Assembly: GCF_028502605.1 (NCBI RefSeq)
Contig: NC_079233.1
Location: 6,820,001 to 6,884,000, forward strand
DNA: 64,000 nt
DNA from: Trichoderma breve
Taxonomy: Eukaryota > Ascomycota > Sordariomycetes > Hypocreales > Hypocreaceae
Reading direction: 5' to 3'
Numbering within the stretch: the stretch's first letter is position 1; each line of letters starts with the position of its first letter. Below the pieces are notes generated by a model. That model had not been told where the DNA came from, did not search any database, and was given only the letters and a program-made list of their open reading frames with translations. This document shows, piece by piece, positions 13,788 through 27,600 of this stretch. The position numbers and the translations under genes were made by a program.

Positions 13788-16011
13788 GACAGCTCCTGTA
13801 CGACTTGAGCGCAATGACACACACCCTGTTGTTCCCACGACCTGACTTGGTGTCTTCTATCCTCTTGTCTCTGCTTTTCTTTGTGGACATTGCGGTGTGA
13901 AAGCGTTCCATCAGATACCAACATTCTTGACGATGCTTGGCCAGCTCGTCTCTGTGTACAACGTCTAGACGCATGCATATTAGATATGCATCTTCATCAT
14001 TTATCACCTCCATTCCCGTTCCTTGGCTGAACAGCACCGTTCCTCGGCCGAATAGCAAACAACATATATATATAATGTACTCACAACATGCCGTGTCAAA
14101 CACTCGCTCCAATCATGCCCACAGACTGGCTGTGCTTCTCAAGCACAGCATCGTCAACTCTATTCTTACCCTTAGCACCTGGCTAGTACTTGGGTGTCTC
14201 TCAAAGTTCTTGGACTGTCCCATCCTTTCCAAGGTACTGCCACGGCGTAACTTCACCTTGTTGTATCATCTTCACACCCTCATACAGCATCCAGCTATGC
14301 CTTGCCTCCAGTCCTCCCGGCGATATCAGATGCAACTATCCCTTGCCATTCTAGCTGCACCACCAAAAAAACGACAAGAACCCAAAGAGCCAGAGAAGGG
14401 GGGCAGAGAGGTGGTCTCCATGTTACCCCCCTCCATGTCGTCGCATCATTGCACAGCTTCTCATAAGGTACAGGGTTTCTTTGACACCTCGCATCCTGCT
14501 GTTGGATTTCATGCTGGGCAATCCTCCCCTTTATATAGACACGTCCCCCCTCTTGCTCTGGCTGCTGCCCCCTCTTTCAATCGAGACAGTGGGAAGAAAG
14601 GCTCACGGCAAGCGACTTGATCTTCCAAAGAAATTGCAGCAACCCCAAGGAAGTGAAACAGATGGTGCTCTTGACGGCGCATGCCGTGTGACGGGTCGTG
14701 AGCGTGGGTAACCATGCCCTCATGTCTTGCTTTTAGAATCATCCGTCATCCCAAGCAGTTTTGGGATATTTTCATTGGTCATCTTACGACTTGCGTATGA
14801 AATGAAATACTGTTTGTATTATGTCTAAGTACATCCCGTAAAAAAGAACCATTTCCCCCGTTATCTGCCATTTGTATACGGCTTCTCCCTCGTGCTCTTC
14901 ATGGTACCTCTGGCTACGGCCAGAAGGAAGTCCACGAAGTGTCACTATGGCCATTGCATTACATCCCTCTTCCCTTTTTCCGAGACCAAAAAATGTAAGA
15001 AACAAAAACAGAAATACAGCAAAACAAAATCGATAACCATACCATACACATACCAACCTAATGAAGAGTAAAGAGAAGAGTCAGACCCCGGATACCACCA
15101 ATTTCTTCCAGACTAATCCTCCGTCCTTCTGCGAAGCTTTTGTGTTTTCTTTTCCGATTTCATGATAAAGCGGTCCAACTCGTGATAGAAGATCCGAAGA
15201 AGTAAACAATAAGGAAAAGTGGTGAAATTTGCCGAGGCAGAATTAGTCAAAGCACAAATAGAGTCTCAAACATGACAAATGAAAGACAACAGCGACAAAA
15301 AGAACTAGAGGAATACGAGACGCAGCAAGAGAAGGCGAGTGTACCCGAGCAAAGACAAAAGGCAAAAGGAAGAAAGTATTCAGCCGTGATTAGAGTGAGA
15401 AAAGGATCACAGAAGCGAAGTTCCGCATCTGGTGGCGTATCTGCATATGCTGCGACCAAAACACTTGCGCGAGCCAAACGGGCCAATGAAGTCCACCGCC
15501 AGAGACGCAATGCAACCGATCTTGACTAGAAAATTGCCGAGAGGGAGGGGAGGGCAGAGAAGCAGAGATAAAAAAAAAAGAAATAAATCTTGGCGAGTAG
15601 GATGTTTTTCTGCCCATCCCCTGAACATTGTTTGGCTCTTCTATCGAGAGACACGAGGTGGCGTTGCGCCCTGTATGGATTTGGCGAGGAGGCTTGAAGT
15701 TTTGTGTTTTTCTTGTTTTTCGTAATCCTCCTTTTTGGAATGTTTTTGGGATGAATCTGAAAGATGCCTTTGGAAAGTCGGCGAGAAAATCCTGGTGATG
15801 GCTTTGGAAGGGAAACCGTTCTCACAACGCAGATCTGGTCAATGGGAGGACTGAGTTTAGTGAGAATTAAGAGAAAAAGCAAACAGCTAAAGAAAACCAC
15901 ACAAAGCAAACGAAATAGTACATGATAAAAACCCCTTCATGGGGTAATGCGGTAGTGGGAGCACAGCCCCTTTTGCAAAGACGTCGTAGAAACTCATCTG
16001 TTCGTCCACTT
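13788..16011. other. Convergent intergenic region with no supported gene
   Basis: This 2.2 kb stretch holds the 3' ends of the racemase-like gene and the Zn2Cys6 gene. Several open frames of 85-227 codons occur on both strands, but they are rich in Ser, Pro and His or show no recognisable domain. Confidence 0.5.
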
Positions 16012-17438
16012 TTACGTCCGTATGCCAGCCTTGCGGTCGTTTTCATCGCCACCCATCGAATAACCCGAGTGGCCATGGCTGCTCGCCATGCTGTAGCCTC
16101 CGAGATTGCCGGTGTACGTGCTGGCATAGCGCCTAGTTGTGTCAATGTACTTGTACTGCATCTCAGGGGCCGTCATGCGCGGCGGCTCTTCAGACGGCGC
16201 CATGATTGCGTCGAGAGACGGGTTTGCAGATGTCGTGTACTCGCTGCGGAGGTGCGAGTTTGTTGTGGTGGGAGTGGGATACGAGGACAGAGGCGAGTTC
16301 TCGAAGCTGGTGTATGTGGTTGCTGCCTCGGAGAGAGCAGCAGGAGAGGAGCTGCCGGTGGAAGATTGGGATGTCTTGCTGTAGGCTGAAGAGATGGACT
16401 CTGCTCGATAGGGAGGCTGCTGAGGAGCGCTAGTCATGGGCCGCGAAGAAGGCGTGGGTAGAAGTCTCTCGCTGGGGAGGGAGGCGATGCCATGGTAGGC
16501 AAAACCAGTGTTTGTCTCGGGTACGGGAGCAGGCCGATGTACCATCGTTGTTGCTGCGGCAGCTGAAGGACCAGCAGGATAGCCATAAGCAGTCTCTGGT
16601 TCGATATACAAGGGCGTGCTGCCTCCAGAGGGTTTGTTCGAAGGGGGATTAGAGCCCATTCGATAGCCCACCATGTAGGCAGCATCATGTTGCGGCGGGT
16701 ACGACTGCTGATACACCGAATAATCGATACTGTTGTCGTCGGTGTATCCGTTGGACCATCCTGACAAGGGATAATACTTGTTGCCGTAGGCGTAGCTAGA
16801 GGCAGAGCCGTTCATATACGGCAGGGCCTCGCCGCTGGGCATGCTCATGGGCTCTGGATATGGCGATGGCAGGGGAGTTGTTGGGATGGGGGGCACGACT
16901 GAGGATCCTCGGGCTTGGAAGTTACGAGCAACTTCGAGGCTGTAGGTGAACTGCTCGTTCTTGAGATGGGTCTCGTGAGAAGATACCTGAGTTGGGGGAA
17001 AGAAGGTGGTTAACCATGTGGTGAATCAGTACAGACAAGAGCCATCATCATCTTACCCGGAGAAACTGGCATGGCTCGAAGCCAGCATTCTTGCAGTTGA
17101 GGCACGGCTGGCCATTTCCACTGTCTCCCGTGCATCGAATCTTTCTTTTGCGGCATCGCATGCACTGTTGTCCACATCAAGTCAGCAATCTTGTCCCTGT
17201 GTGTATCTCAGGGATGAGAAGGGAAGATTGGGGAAGATCAGCTTACCGCAACAGCGATTCTCTTCCGTTGAGGGTTCGACTCTTCGGTCGACTCCCGGTC
17301 ACTCATCATGCTGCCTCGAGAGTCACTGTGGTAAGAGTTGGATCTGCGGTCCGCGTACGGCGTTCCGTAGGGAGAGATGCCGCCACGAGGAGAAGAGTAC
17401 CTTGTGTGGTTGGAGGAGTGGGTGCTTGAAGAACCCAT
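16012..17438 (-). CDS. Zn(II)2Cys6 transcription factor with disordered C-terminus
   Basis: Three exons, 17247-17438, 17057-17164 and 16012-16986, give 424 aa. Exon 2 (36 codons) is essentially the DNA-binding domain: cysteines at 65, 68, 75, 85, 88 and 96 in a C-x2-C-x6-C-x9-C-x2-C-x7-C pattern with the basic run RKRKIR. The remaining protein (about 100-424) is rich in Ser, Pro, Tyr and Gly with no fungal-specific TF domain (MHR), so it looks intrinsically disordered. It should act in the nucleus as a sequence-specific regulator. Target genes cannot be inferred. The domain being carried by its own short exon is notable. The gene is followed upstream by an unusually long gene-free region, which may hold its regulatory DNA. 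Confidence 0.88.
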
Positions 17439-20400
17439 GATTGGAGGATCGAAAAAGAGGACAAGGCAGATACCTATGGGTGGCTTATACAGGTGGTGTG
17501 TGTGCCAAGTACCGTTTGACCTCTCGAGTCAAGTGTCCACTTTAAGATCGGATGAGCAAACGCGCGAGGCTCTCGATACAATCTTGTTGGCAGAGGGACA
17601 CTGCTCTGGCCGTTTGATAGCAACAGATAGAGAGAAAGAGAGAGAGAAAGAGAGAGACGGGAAACGACGGGTCTGACGTCTTGTGCTCACTTGGGCCTCA
17701 ACAGTGACTCGGTGATGCTGGTTGGTACCAAGACAAAGAGGCAGAGTGTAAAGGCTGTGCCTATAGTTCTGTTTTGGTGGCGAATCAGGGGGTTCCGTTT
17801 GAGGCAAGGCAACTTGTAGAAGGCAGCCGGGTGTGAATGATTCGGCAAAGTAATATGAATGAGGCAATCTGGGGAAAGATAAGAAGAAGAAGAAAGGCAA
17901 ATGGGAAGAGGATGAAAGAATCTAGAACAAGAGATCCGGGACGAAGGAGCTGTAGCTCAGGAATAGTTATACATGTTCGGTACGCGCCCGTCGTCTCCTC
18001 GATTCCCCAATTTTCCCGTTTTGCATTTTATTTATTTTTAATCATTTTTCTCATCTTGTTTGTTTGCTTGCACCATTCCCGGCCTGGTCGTCCAATTATT
18101 TTCATCCTCTGCCTTTTCCCTGGACTGACACTCTCTTCCCACTCGGCCATCGCAGGCCACTCAACAAAACAAAAACACAGCTGCCAGAAAAAAGTCACCA
18201 CGGCCGCATATGCTGCCGGTACACAGCAGTTGACAAGCTCGTCGACCTTGTCATCCCCCCCAGAATGCCCAAAGTCTCTCTTGTCAGGGCTACGCAAGGG
18301 AGTGGAGAAGCTGTGCCATGATGGCAGGGAGTTGCGGAATCAAAGGCTTGGTGCAGATCTACACATCTGTACGTGGTTCGCTTTAACCCTGTTCTTCTTT
18401 TGCCGACAAAGCAACACACGTGGAGGAGGGACCCTCCTCATCGATCTCACCGGATTCTCGGGCCGGATACCTGTTGGCCCCCTTTGGCCCTGGCCGTTCT
18501 CTATCTCAGGGTGAATCTAGATTAGATTTCCCCTTGCAAACCGCATCCTGCACAACATTGATGTACAGGCTCTGGCCGTCCAACTCTTGTTTCTCGTTCT
18601 ATTTCGAGGAGCCTTGTCTTCCCTGGTCTCTCTGGAATGGCCCTGTAAGCGGTCATGGTGATGGATCCAAGGTCAGTGCGTAGTATGCAAACTGTTTCTT
18701 TTCCGTCAGATACCTCGTCTACACACGACAACACTCTTACAGTCTATTCCAGGAATGGCAGAGCATGGAGCACATATCGAGCCTTATAATTTCTTTCAAG
18801 GATTCAGAGGATACGGGTTCACTGCTAATGTTCACTTGTTTCCATTCAGATGCCTATTCGCCAGTCTATTTTTGCTTCGACTTGTTTTACCATACAAAAA
18901 AAGGGCAGTGAAGTGACCTCATCATACACCGCGCAAATAATCCTGACCAGCCAGAGATACGCGCCTTCGCATTGCAAAACTGCAGGCCATCAAGGTCATC
19001 ACGTATTGTTACAATAACGTAGCGGTCAGAGTAAATGAGATGCAAGTTATTCTCCTCTGTGCAACTCCGCATAGCAGCCTGCAGAAGGGCCCCCAAGCAA
19101 AGTCCCCCCCCAGCTCAACGTCGTACAAGGAGCCACCGACTTGTTTCCGCCCAAGGGACAAGTCACCCTACGCAGCGTACATGTAGGTACATGTACCTTG
19201 CTACCTGGTACATTGGGAGCCTCCATCCGTGTGAAACTTGAGGCGAGAAACTAGAGTTGAACCAGGCACATGACGAACAGCACACGAGGAAGACGAGACA
19301 TTGTCGAGAGGCGTGGTCCCTGTACCGGGCAAACGGGAAGGATTACTACCCCCAATCTGCTCTGTCACTCCTCACAGAAGCAATATATGGGGAGCACGCA
19401 CGTGTTGCTCGGCAATTAAATGGGATATTGCAGTGTTGTTAGGTCATAACAACGGGAAACTGTTTCTTCCAGAAGGTCGCTAGGAGGAAAGGGGGCAAGG
19501 GAGGCGGCAGGGCTAGAGATAGAGAGAGAGGAAGATGGAGAGAGATCAGTGAATCTTGTTCGAGAGGCGTGGACGCAGAGAGTCAATGTTTGATCGACAT
19601 GGACGAGCTGCGCTGGTGTGTCTCTGATACTCGACACGAACCCGCAGAACAGAATGATCACACACAGACATACATGCATACGAGAAACGTCAACGAGTAG
19701 CAGTGGGTTTACTGATTACATGTACAATAGTGCCAATGGCCAGCCTGTCTCTGTCCTCAAGGTGCATGTCGAGTATGGCAAAGCTGCATCCTTCGACACT
19801 GGCGTTTGGCGATGCTGTGGCTGCCGTATGAGCTGGCCAGCTGCCTCCCCTCCCCCCTTTACTTGTGAGTTCAAATCTGTCCGGGCACACGGCAGACACC
19901 TCCCAACGTCTGTCTCGACCAGAAGAGGCGCATGATGCCGCCTGAGCTACACCAGACCGACCAAAGCAAGGCACGCCAACGCGCCAGCGGCTTGACGGGG
20001 GCGAGATCCCGGGCCCTGCAAGGGACAAGACGGTGAGTGAATCGAGGCGTTTCCAGAAAGGCAGCCCAGCGCGCACATGGCAGAGGGCGTGCAAGGCCAC
20101 TACCAGCCAGAAGTGAGTTGATCAAGGCTTGTAAGACAGGCAGAGACGATGATGCGTGCACACACACATGTACATGGCCAGTCTCAGATGCCGCACATAG
20201 TTGAGCTGTACAAACCACAGGGATTGGCAGCGGTGAATAACACATAACACACTCGCTCCACCAAAGTTTCATCCTGCACTATGCATAAAATTCAAGTGTT
20301 TCTGATCAAACAGCCGAGCGGTATCTATTGCCGGCATCTCTCTTTCAGCTGTGTGGCGATACCTCTCCTCTCTCACACACTCCCCCCTTTCCCCTTTCTG

Positions 20401-23400
20401 TTTGGATCCGATCTGGACAGAGTGACGCTTACACGGCCATCGCCGTTGGGGACCCTCGTCTCTTCAAGTTAATTAATTAAAATCTGCCTGCTAACCGGTT
20501 TCAAAACGCCTCGGAACGGCCGAGTATGTTGCGCTGCTTAGCGAATAAATCTTCAGCTTGCGTCTGATCAGAACCTGGTCAAAGCCTCAACTCACTTCCC
20601 CCACCCCCCCTTTGCCGCCAAACATTCTCCAGCATCTTTCGAGATACCCGCCCCAAAGAGAGATAAGTCCTTGTCCTCAAAAAGACGGAATTAATTCTCC
20701 TTAGGCAGCCGCCCTTTCTCCGCACTGTTGAAAGCGGGCACGGTCCTTTGCAGCGCTGTAGTCCCGTCATGTTCCTGCATTCAACCGATGGTGTTACTGA
20801 GGAGAGCTTAGCGATTGGATGCGATCGAGCAGGGTGTGCAAGGGAGTGTGTCCAATCCCTGGTACTGAAATGGCGTAGTCAGCCAATGAGCAAACAAACG
20901 ATGGCAAGGCTGCAAATGTCCAGCAGATGACCTGAGCGTCATCCAGGTTTAGAGCAAAACATGGGCAAAGCAGACCCTGATTCGAGAATGTTAACCGTGT
21001 TCTGTGACAGGGATATCACCAACCTCGTGATGAGGCTAAAGGATTCAAAGGGCATGTTTCAGCACATGGGGGTGGTTGTTCAAAGGTGTAGGTGTGTTCA
21101 AGGACGTGTATTTTTGGCATCTTCTCTTCTCAGGTCAGCTAGACGTTAGGTGTGTTCGTACGAGGCCAAAAGAGCTAAAGGAGGGAAAATCTGGGTGCTC
21201 AACAGCCTCAATGACAAGCTTCGTCTTGCTGTGACAGTCGCACAAACGCACCACGGCCGGTCTCATTCCCTGGCAGCTCTATTTTGCATCGTGGTTACTG
21301 CTCCCCAATACTATTCTTACTCTCTCTGTTTCGGCACAAGAGCAAGGGAAACAAGGGCCAAGTCGGCGCAACGGCGCACCATCTTGTGATTTCATTTGAA
21401 AGAGTCAGGTATACATACGTATACCCGTGGCACCCAGTTACATGTAGCAGCAATGGCTGCATATTCATTATGCATGTCTGCCTTCTTAGCCCAATGATTT
21501 CAAGCGTCACCGGCCATTGTAAACTGGGGGTCGGGATGAAGCAGAGCCAATCAAACAGGAGGCAAACGAGGCGGTGACGGAGTTCTCGAGACTTCTCAGA
21601 TGCATGTCTCGCCTTTTGGACAGTTGCTTGCTTGATTGCTTGATTGCTGTATAAAAAGTGGCCACAGCGGCTGCTGTCGCTTACACGGCGAGCCCGGAAT
21701 TCAAGGCCATGTCGATCCAAGTCAGCCCGGCTTTAGCTTCAGAGGTGGCTGGTTTAGGATCTAAACAGCAAGCGACGGTGTGGGCCATATGGATGGGGGC
21801 CGTGGCTACTTCGTCGTGACACTCACCGAGACGATTTACATCGGAGATGGGAGTCGTACCAAGCGGGTCCCTTGCAGCCCGTAAAATGATGCGGAGGTAG
21901 ACATGGAGTACAGAGCCCATGGCATAATCACGGGCACGCCGTTTTGTTCCATCTAACAGGTTTCGATTCGAACTCGATCCCGGCCGAACTCACGGGCGTA
22001 AATCAGCGCTGAGGGAGGGAGGAGGGGGGGAGCCAGTGACGAGATGGAAAACATGAACAGACTCGTATAAGCGTAACGGCGTAACAGCGGCTCGCCAAAT
22101 GGCGGTAACGATAAATGAAAGAGAGCCTCTAGAAGCATCCACGGGACGAAATTGCTGTAGATTAACTTATGGGGCTCCTCACGGCTATCTGAGATATTAG
22201 CCCCCGTGAGTTTCTGTGGGGGACCTGTCATGTTTGACAGCATCTTGCGACGAGTGGATGGGATGCCGGTAGCCATTGGGCTGCTGTTTACCAACGTCAC
22301 TCTGTGGATAGCTAGGATTGTGAGAATTTCTTTCTAGAGACGGAGAGCAGCGAGCTTAGCAGGTTAGCAGCAGGGGCGTCGGATGCTTGAAGGGCCCTGG
22401 CATCATGTAGTCTGCCTCGGAACTGAAATGCAAAGCAGAGAGTTTCATCGCGTACCCTTCGTAAAATGACAGTGTACACTCTCTATTCTTGCAACCAGCG
22501 GTTTGAACGGTTGCTGCGTGGAGACAAATCTGTTTGGAAAACTCAAAGCCTAGCGGAGGGTGTTTTGACGCGACGCTGCTGCCTTCGTTCTTGACTCGCA
22601 GCAAACGCAGGGACTGTCAAGTTTGTACTTAAAATTGCACTCGTTTGAAGTTGACCGTATCCCTCGAGTCCTAACGTTTTATGAGACAAACAATAGCATA
22701 ACAGTCTACCTGACGAGGGCTGGTTGACTGCAGAAAGTGCGTTTGATGCAGAAAGAGCAAACGTGGTTAGAGAGGATGAGGGGACGAATTCTGAGATGCC
22801 TACAGTCAGTGAAGCATTTCCAACAAGTTACTACTGCCTTCTCATACATATCCACTCTTTGCCTATAATCGCACCGGTGAGTTCTGATCATAGACACTTG
22901 CACCAATTGCTGGTTGATCACTATATCATTCAATAATAAGTAAATTGGTAGTGACATTAGTATCCAGAACTCGCAAGCAAACATGGACCTCTTGAATGTG
23001 CAATTCATTTAGGGTAGGTTCTCATCATAATTCGCGAATGACTGCACCTTTTGTTGCAGAGTCCAACTCGAAATTGAGAGGCTATCCGCAAGAAATGAAT
23101 GTCATAACGACCATTCGTAAACGCAAATAGTTCGTAGAATAGCTCTAGGGCTACCTACTGCAACATATTGCTGTTCTCTGTGAACATTGAAGCTATTCTG
23201 CAACTGTGATCCAAACCACATGCACTAAGACCAACACAGCAAAAAATGCAGAGGGCTGTTGGCTGCAGTCTTTTGTAAATCAACCAGATTTTGAAGATAT
23301 TATCACACGTGTCAACTTAGTCAGCAGTCAAAGTCAGAAATGGGCATCTTTTTGGTGCCGCTTGAGGCTCTTACAAGGCAGCATTTGCTTGTTCTTGGCT

Positions 23401-23548
23401 GTCGCCATTACCAGCCTTGGCGTCGTGTGCGCCATTCTTTACATTCTTTACCGCGAGCCATCTTTCAACCTTTTTATAATTTGTTTATCACTCCATTATT
23501 TCTTTCGTTCTCTCCAGATTCTACAATCTATCCTTTCGTTTCTTCGCA
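17439..23548. other. 6.1 kb gene-poor region between the Zn2Cys6 gene and PIS1
   Basis: No protein family, tRNA or rRNA could be supported here on either strand. It should contain the Zn2Cys6 gene promoter (left), possibly extended, and the PIS1 promoter and leader (right). A purine microsatellite lies at about 17627-17657 and GTAC-palindrome clusters near 19180-19215. The right part (about 22.6-23.5 kb) is visibly more AT-rich. Long noncoding transcripts, or a gene with many small exons, cannot be excluded. Confidence 0.5.
17627..17657. repeat. AGAGAA purine microsatellite
   Basis: A run of AGAG/AAAG units on the + strand lies just upstream of the Zn2Cys6 coding region, probably in its leader. 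Confidence 0.75.
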
Positions 23549-24542
23549 ATGCCTCCACGACGAGTTGTGGCGCAGCGAGATCAGAATCGCGAACGAGACA
23601 ATGCCTCCAACCAGCCTCCAGACCAGGATTCTACTCAGACATCCTCAGAAAACATATTTTTATTCTGGCCCAACATCATTGGTGCGTCTTTTTTCTCTAT
23701 GCTACATCGTATGCCCTGCTCACTACTAATATGACACCATGTCTAGGATATTTCCGAGTGATCTTGGCCATAGCCTCCCTTTACTATATGCCACTTCATC
23801 CACGCACCTGCTCTCTTCTCTACACTATATCATGTCTCCTCGACGCTCTTGATGGATATGCTGCGCGTATGCTGGATCAGGGCACGCAGTTTGGCGCAGT
23901 TCTCGACATGGTCACGGACCGTTGCACCACGACATGCCTGCTGGTTTTCTTGGCGGCGGCAATGCCTCGCTGGGCTATTGTTTTCCAGGGTCTAATTGTG
24001 TTGGATCTTGCAAGTCATTATATGCACATGTATGCATCTCTTGTTGTCGGTGGTGCTGGAACGAGCCACAAAGACGTCGCCAACAGCCAACACTGGTTGA
24101 TGAGGGTGTATTACACGAACAAGGTGCGCAACTGCCATGGCCAAATCTATACACTGAGCTCTGACGTGTAATTCAGATTGTCTTGTTTTCTCTCTGTGCT
24201 CTCAACGAGCTCTTCTTCATCGCCTGTTACCTTGTCTCCTTCTCTTCACCAGTCGATCCTCTCTACTTAAATGCAGATATTGACGGAAGAGAGCATTTAC
24301 AGACAGGGACAGAGATTGACACCTCGCTATTAACTCAAATCTTCCCAAACCCTTATAGCTCTGCAGCGCTTGAGATGGCGCGGGCGAACAAAATGGACGG
24401 ATACCTGCCGAATATTATTGCCAAGATCTGCTTTTCGTTCATGGCGCTGAAGCAAATAATTAATGTCATCCAGTTGATTCAAGCCAGCAAACGATTGGCA
24501 AGGGTAGATGTAGAGCGAAGGCGGAGAAGCAAACAAACGTAG
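23549..24542 (+). CDS. pis1: Phosphatidylinositol synthase
   Basis: Three exons, 23549-23681, 23747-24123 and 24177-24542, give 291 aa. The introns are 65 and 53 nt; the first has an ACTAAT branch. The CDP-alcohol phosphatidyltransferase motif is complete: D77, D80-G81, A84-R85, G94, D98 and D102 in DALDGYAAR...G...D...D. This enzyme joins CDP-diacylglycerol and myo-inositol to make phosphatidylinositol in the ER membrane, and several membrane segments follow the motif. It is an essential single-copy function in fungi. The C-terminus is Arg/Lys-rich. The stop lies only 92 bp from the convergent stop of the giant DUF6603 gene. A degenerate copy of its last exon lies about 20 kb away near 44.4 kb. 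Confidence 0.93.
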
Positions 24543-24634
24543 CTGTTCAGAACAGAAAATGATGCTTTCTACTAAAAGATATTGCACGATGAGCTACTTT
24601 GAACATTTAAATATTACAGGAAAATCACAAAAAA

Positions 24635-27600
24635 TTACGAATGTCCAACTGCCACCAATGGCACAGCCGGCACCATGGTTTTGAACCGTCGTAACAACTC
24701 CTTGGGTGGCGTTCCAACCAGCGGTGCGGGCTTTCTCTTGTCGATCTTCCCAGGTCCACCGCCGTCCTTTTCATCTCCCGTTTTCGTCACTTCATCTTTC
24801 TTTACCTCGAATCCTAACCTCCTTGCCCATATTTTCACAGCATCCTCAGGCGTCTTGTGGCCAATATCCTGCCATGTCTTCTGTACTTGCTGCCAGGACG
24901 CGCTCTGTCCCTTGGGCGACCAAGCCTTGTCTGAGTAGGGTGTGTTGGGGAAGTACGAGTTGTGCTTCTTCTTGTCCCCATCGTCAAATACTTGCTTCAT
25001 TCGGTCTTGGACAATGTTGAACGGATTGACCTTGTCATCGGCGAGACCCGGACAGGGCGGCTTGATCGCCAGGCCCATGACTAGAGGGATAGTTGCGTTT
25101 TCACCATTGAGCAGCTGTTTGACATGATTACCTGCGACACTTGGATCTTCGCTGCGGTTATCTGCCGAAGTCACTCACGTTAGCACTCGTATCCTGTACC
25201 GCACAGCAGAAAAATACTTACAAATTCCCCAGATAGAGCTCTGCACAGGCTTCACTATGGGCTCAATCCGCCACTCCATCGCCTGCCAGTCCTTCATAAT
25301 GCTAAATCGATGGTCGTCCAGCGGCTTTGGCGTGCTCGACTCAACCAGGATCGTAGCTTCAGAAGTCAGCGAGTCAGTAAGCTGCATAGGCTTCCCGTAG
25401 ACCTTTTGATGCTCTGCTTTGATCTTGGCAGATGCACACTTGCGGTCTTTGCCATCGCGGAGTTCGACGACGGATGCCTTGTTTATAGCAAACTGGAACG
25501 TGACTAAGAAGGAAAAGCTGCCACCACGCACCAGCCAGGGATCGTCATCTTTAGCCGTTGTCCCTGGAGGAGCTGGTTCGAGACCAGACTCGCATGTTAG
25601 CAGGATGGCCGCATTGTCTTGCTTCTTCTTCTTGTCGTCATCTTTGTTGTCGTCGTTCTTCATGCCATCATCTGATGTGAGCATCGATGGCGGCGATGGC
25701 CCAGACGTCTTGAGCACAACGTTCCAGAAACGCTCGAGAGTGACAGCCGGAGGTGGCTGTGGCGGAGCTCCAAAGTTCACGTCGAAACCAAACACCCAGA
25801 AGTCAACATGCACGACACCGCCAAAAGGAGGACCGGACATGTCGAGGGTAGCACTGACCTCGGCATTGATGCGTACCGTGACGATCCACAGATCCATGGT
25901 GAATCGCACTCCCACAGAGAGACGGCTTTGCAGCTGGAAGTGGAAGGGCTCAAAGTTGATCAGGAAATCAACAAACGCGTCGAACCAGGCATAGAGAGCG
26001 CCGAGACTGAGTGCCGCGTGCAAACGGCCGCCTCCCATGCATACCTTTGGCGTGATGGCAAAGTAAGCCTCACCAGTTACACTGAGGCAAGAATCCAACG
26101 ACCAACTGATCCCCAAACGCGGCGGCTTTGGATACTGAGACGGCGGACTGAATGCTTGGTGATATCCGCCCAAGGTGAGGACCCAATCTCCAGCTGCAAT
26201 GTTGTCCTTCACATCGTCTTTGAACCACGCATACATGGCCAGTCCGCCAGTAAGATGACACTGCGGCGCCAGGACAAACGAACGCGGCGACAACTGAGCC
26301 TCGAGCTTGAAGACGCCACGGTTCACGTCAAAGGTGCAGATGATGCCGAGTTCGACATGGGCAAACTTGACGGGCGATTCCAAAGCAGGGACATCGCACG
26401 TGGCAACACCAAACAGCCCAAACTGCAAGCCAGCTCCAAACTGCACCACGATGACAATGTTCGCAGCGAGCATCTGGAACGCCGTGATACGAACTCCAGC
26501 AGCGGCCCAGTACAGCCCTTCGGCGGGACGAAACCAAATGCCTCGCATCAGGCGCGTCATCGTGTCGACGGGCGTTTCTTTCGTCCCTTCTCCACGCTCG
26601 GCAACGAAGGGAAACTCGACGACTTGCTCGACAGTGGGCAGAGCAATATCAGAATTCATACCGAAGCCACCGACAAGGCCAGCAAAGTCTGCAAATGCTA
26701 CAGAAAACAGCGGTCCGTTGAGCTTGCAGAAGATGAATGCAAAGGTGAACTTGTTACCTTCTTCATCCTTCTCGTCCCCATCGTCTGTGAGGCGCATGTT
26801 TTGGCTAAAGGGAGATAGACTGATGACGGAAGACGAAGATGGCTTGGTAATGTCATCCTTGCTGACGGTTGCATACACACCCATGGCTTGGAACATCCAC
26901 GGCTTGAAGCCAATGATTAGTCCTCCCGCGTACATGTCGACCTTGGGATCCGATGTATCGTGCATGAAACCACCCGCGACGGTCAGTGGTGGACGGTCTA
27001 GAGAGACGATGAGGCCCTGAAGACCAAACGTAATGTCATCTAAGGATGGCGGATTCGAGAGGCTGGTTTTACTGTTCAGGGGCACACCGATGGTGAAGCC
27101 GAGCAGTGCAATGCCGATAGGACCCATCAACAGCGTGGCATCTAGAGTGATGCCCAGAACACCATCGCCGTTCTTGTCTGACTGATACCAGAGACCAATA
27201 TTCTCAACGGATAACGGGCCAAGCGTCATCTTGTGCGGTGCTTTGGACCCCTTTTCGGACCCCGTCGGGTCAGGCGGCCCAGCTTTCCCAGCTTTCCCAT
27301 CTTTCCCATCTTTAGATGCCATGAGCGCCCTATTTTGTCCGTTGTAAGATGTTATGCTTGACTTCTTGCCGCCAGACTTCTTGTTCGGCTTGCCAAAAGC
27401 ATAGTCGAGAATTACGCTTGTCTTGCCGGCTGATGGGCTCTTGGCAACCACCACAAAGTGCGAGCCTGCAGAAACCACGGTTTCAGTATCAGCTCCCTTT
27501 TCTTGTTTCCTTGGCTTATACAATAAGAATTCTTCTTCTGGAATCTGAGCTTTAGTCGTCAAGCACTCCTTCAAGATCTCGAACTCGGCCTGTGATATGC

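Noticed and set aside
13937..14620. 227-codon open frame
   Set aside because: No domain, low-complexity composition, and no sensible neighbours or homologous motifs.
17837..18514. 225-codon open frame
   Set aside because: Reads through a T-rich leader-like stretch, with no recognisable family and biased residues.
19865..19965. tRNA-like sequences (GTTCAAATC on +, TAGCTCAGGCGG on -)
   Set aside because: The two box-like parts lie on opposite strands, and no cloverleaf with correct stems can be formed.
23206..24171. 321-codon open frame overlapping PIS1
   Set aside because: It runs through the first PIS1 intron and its upstream part has no family features. The ATG at 23549 gives a normal PIS1 N-terminus.
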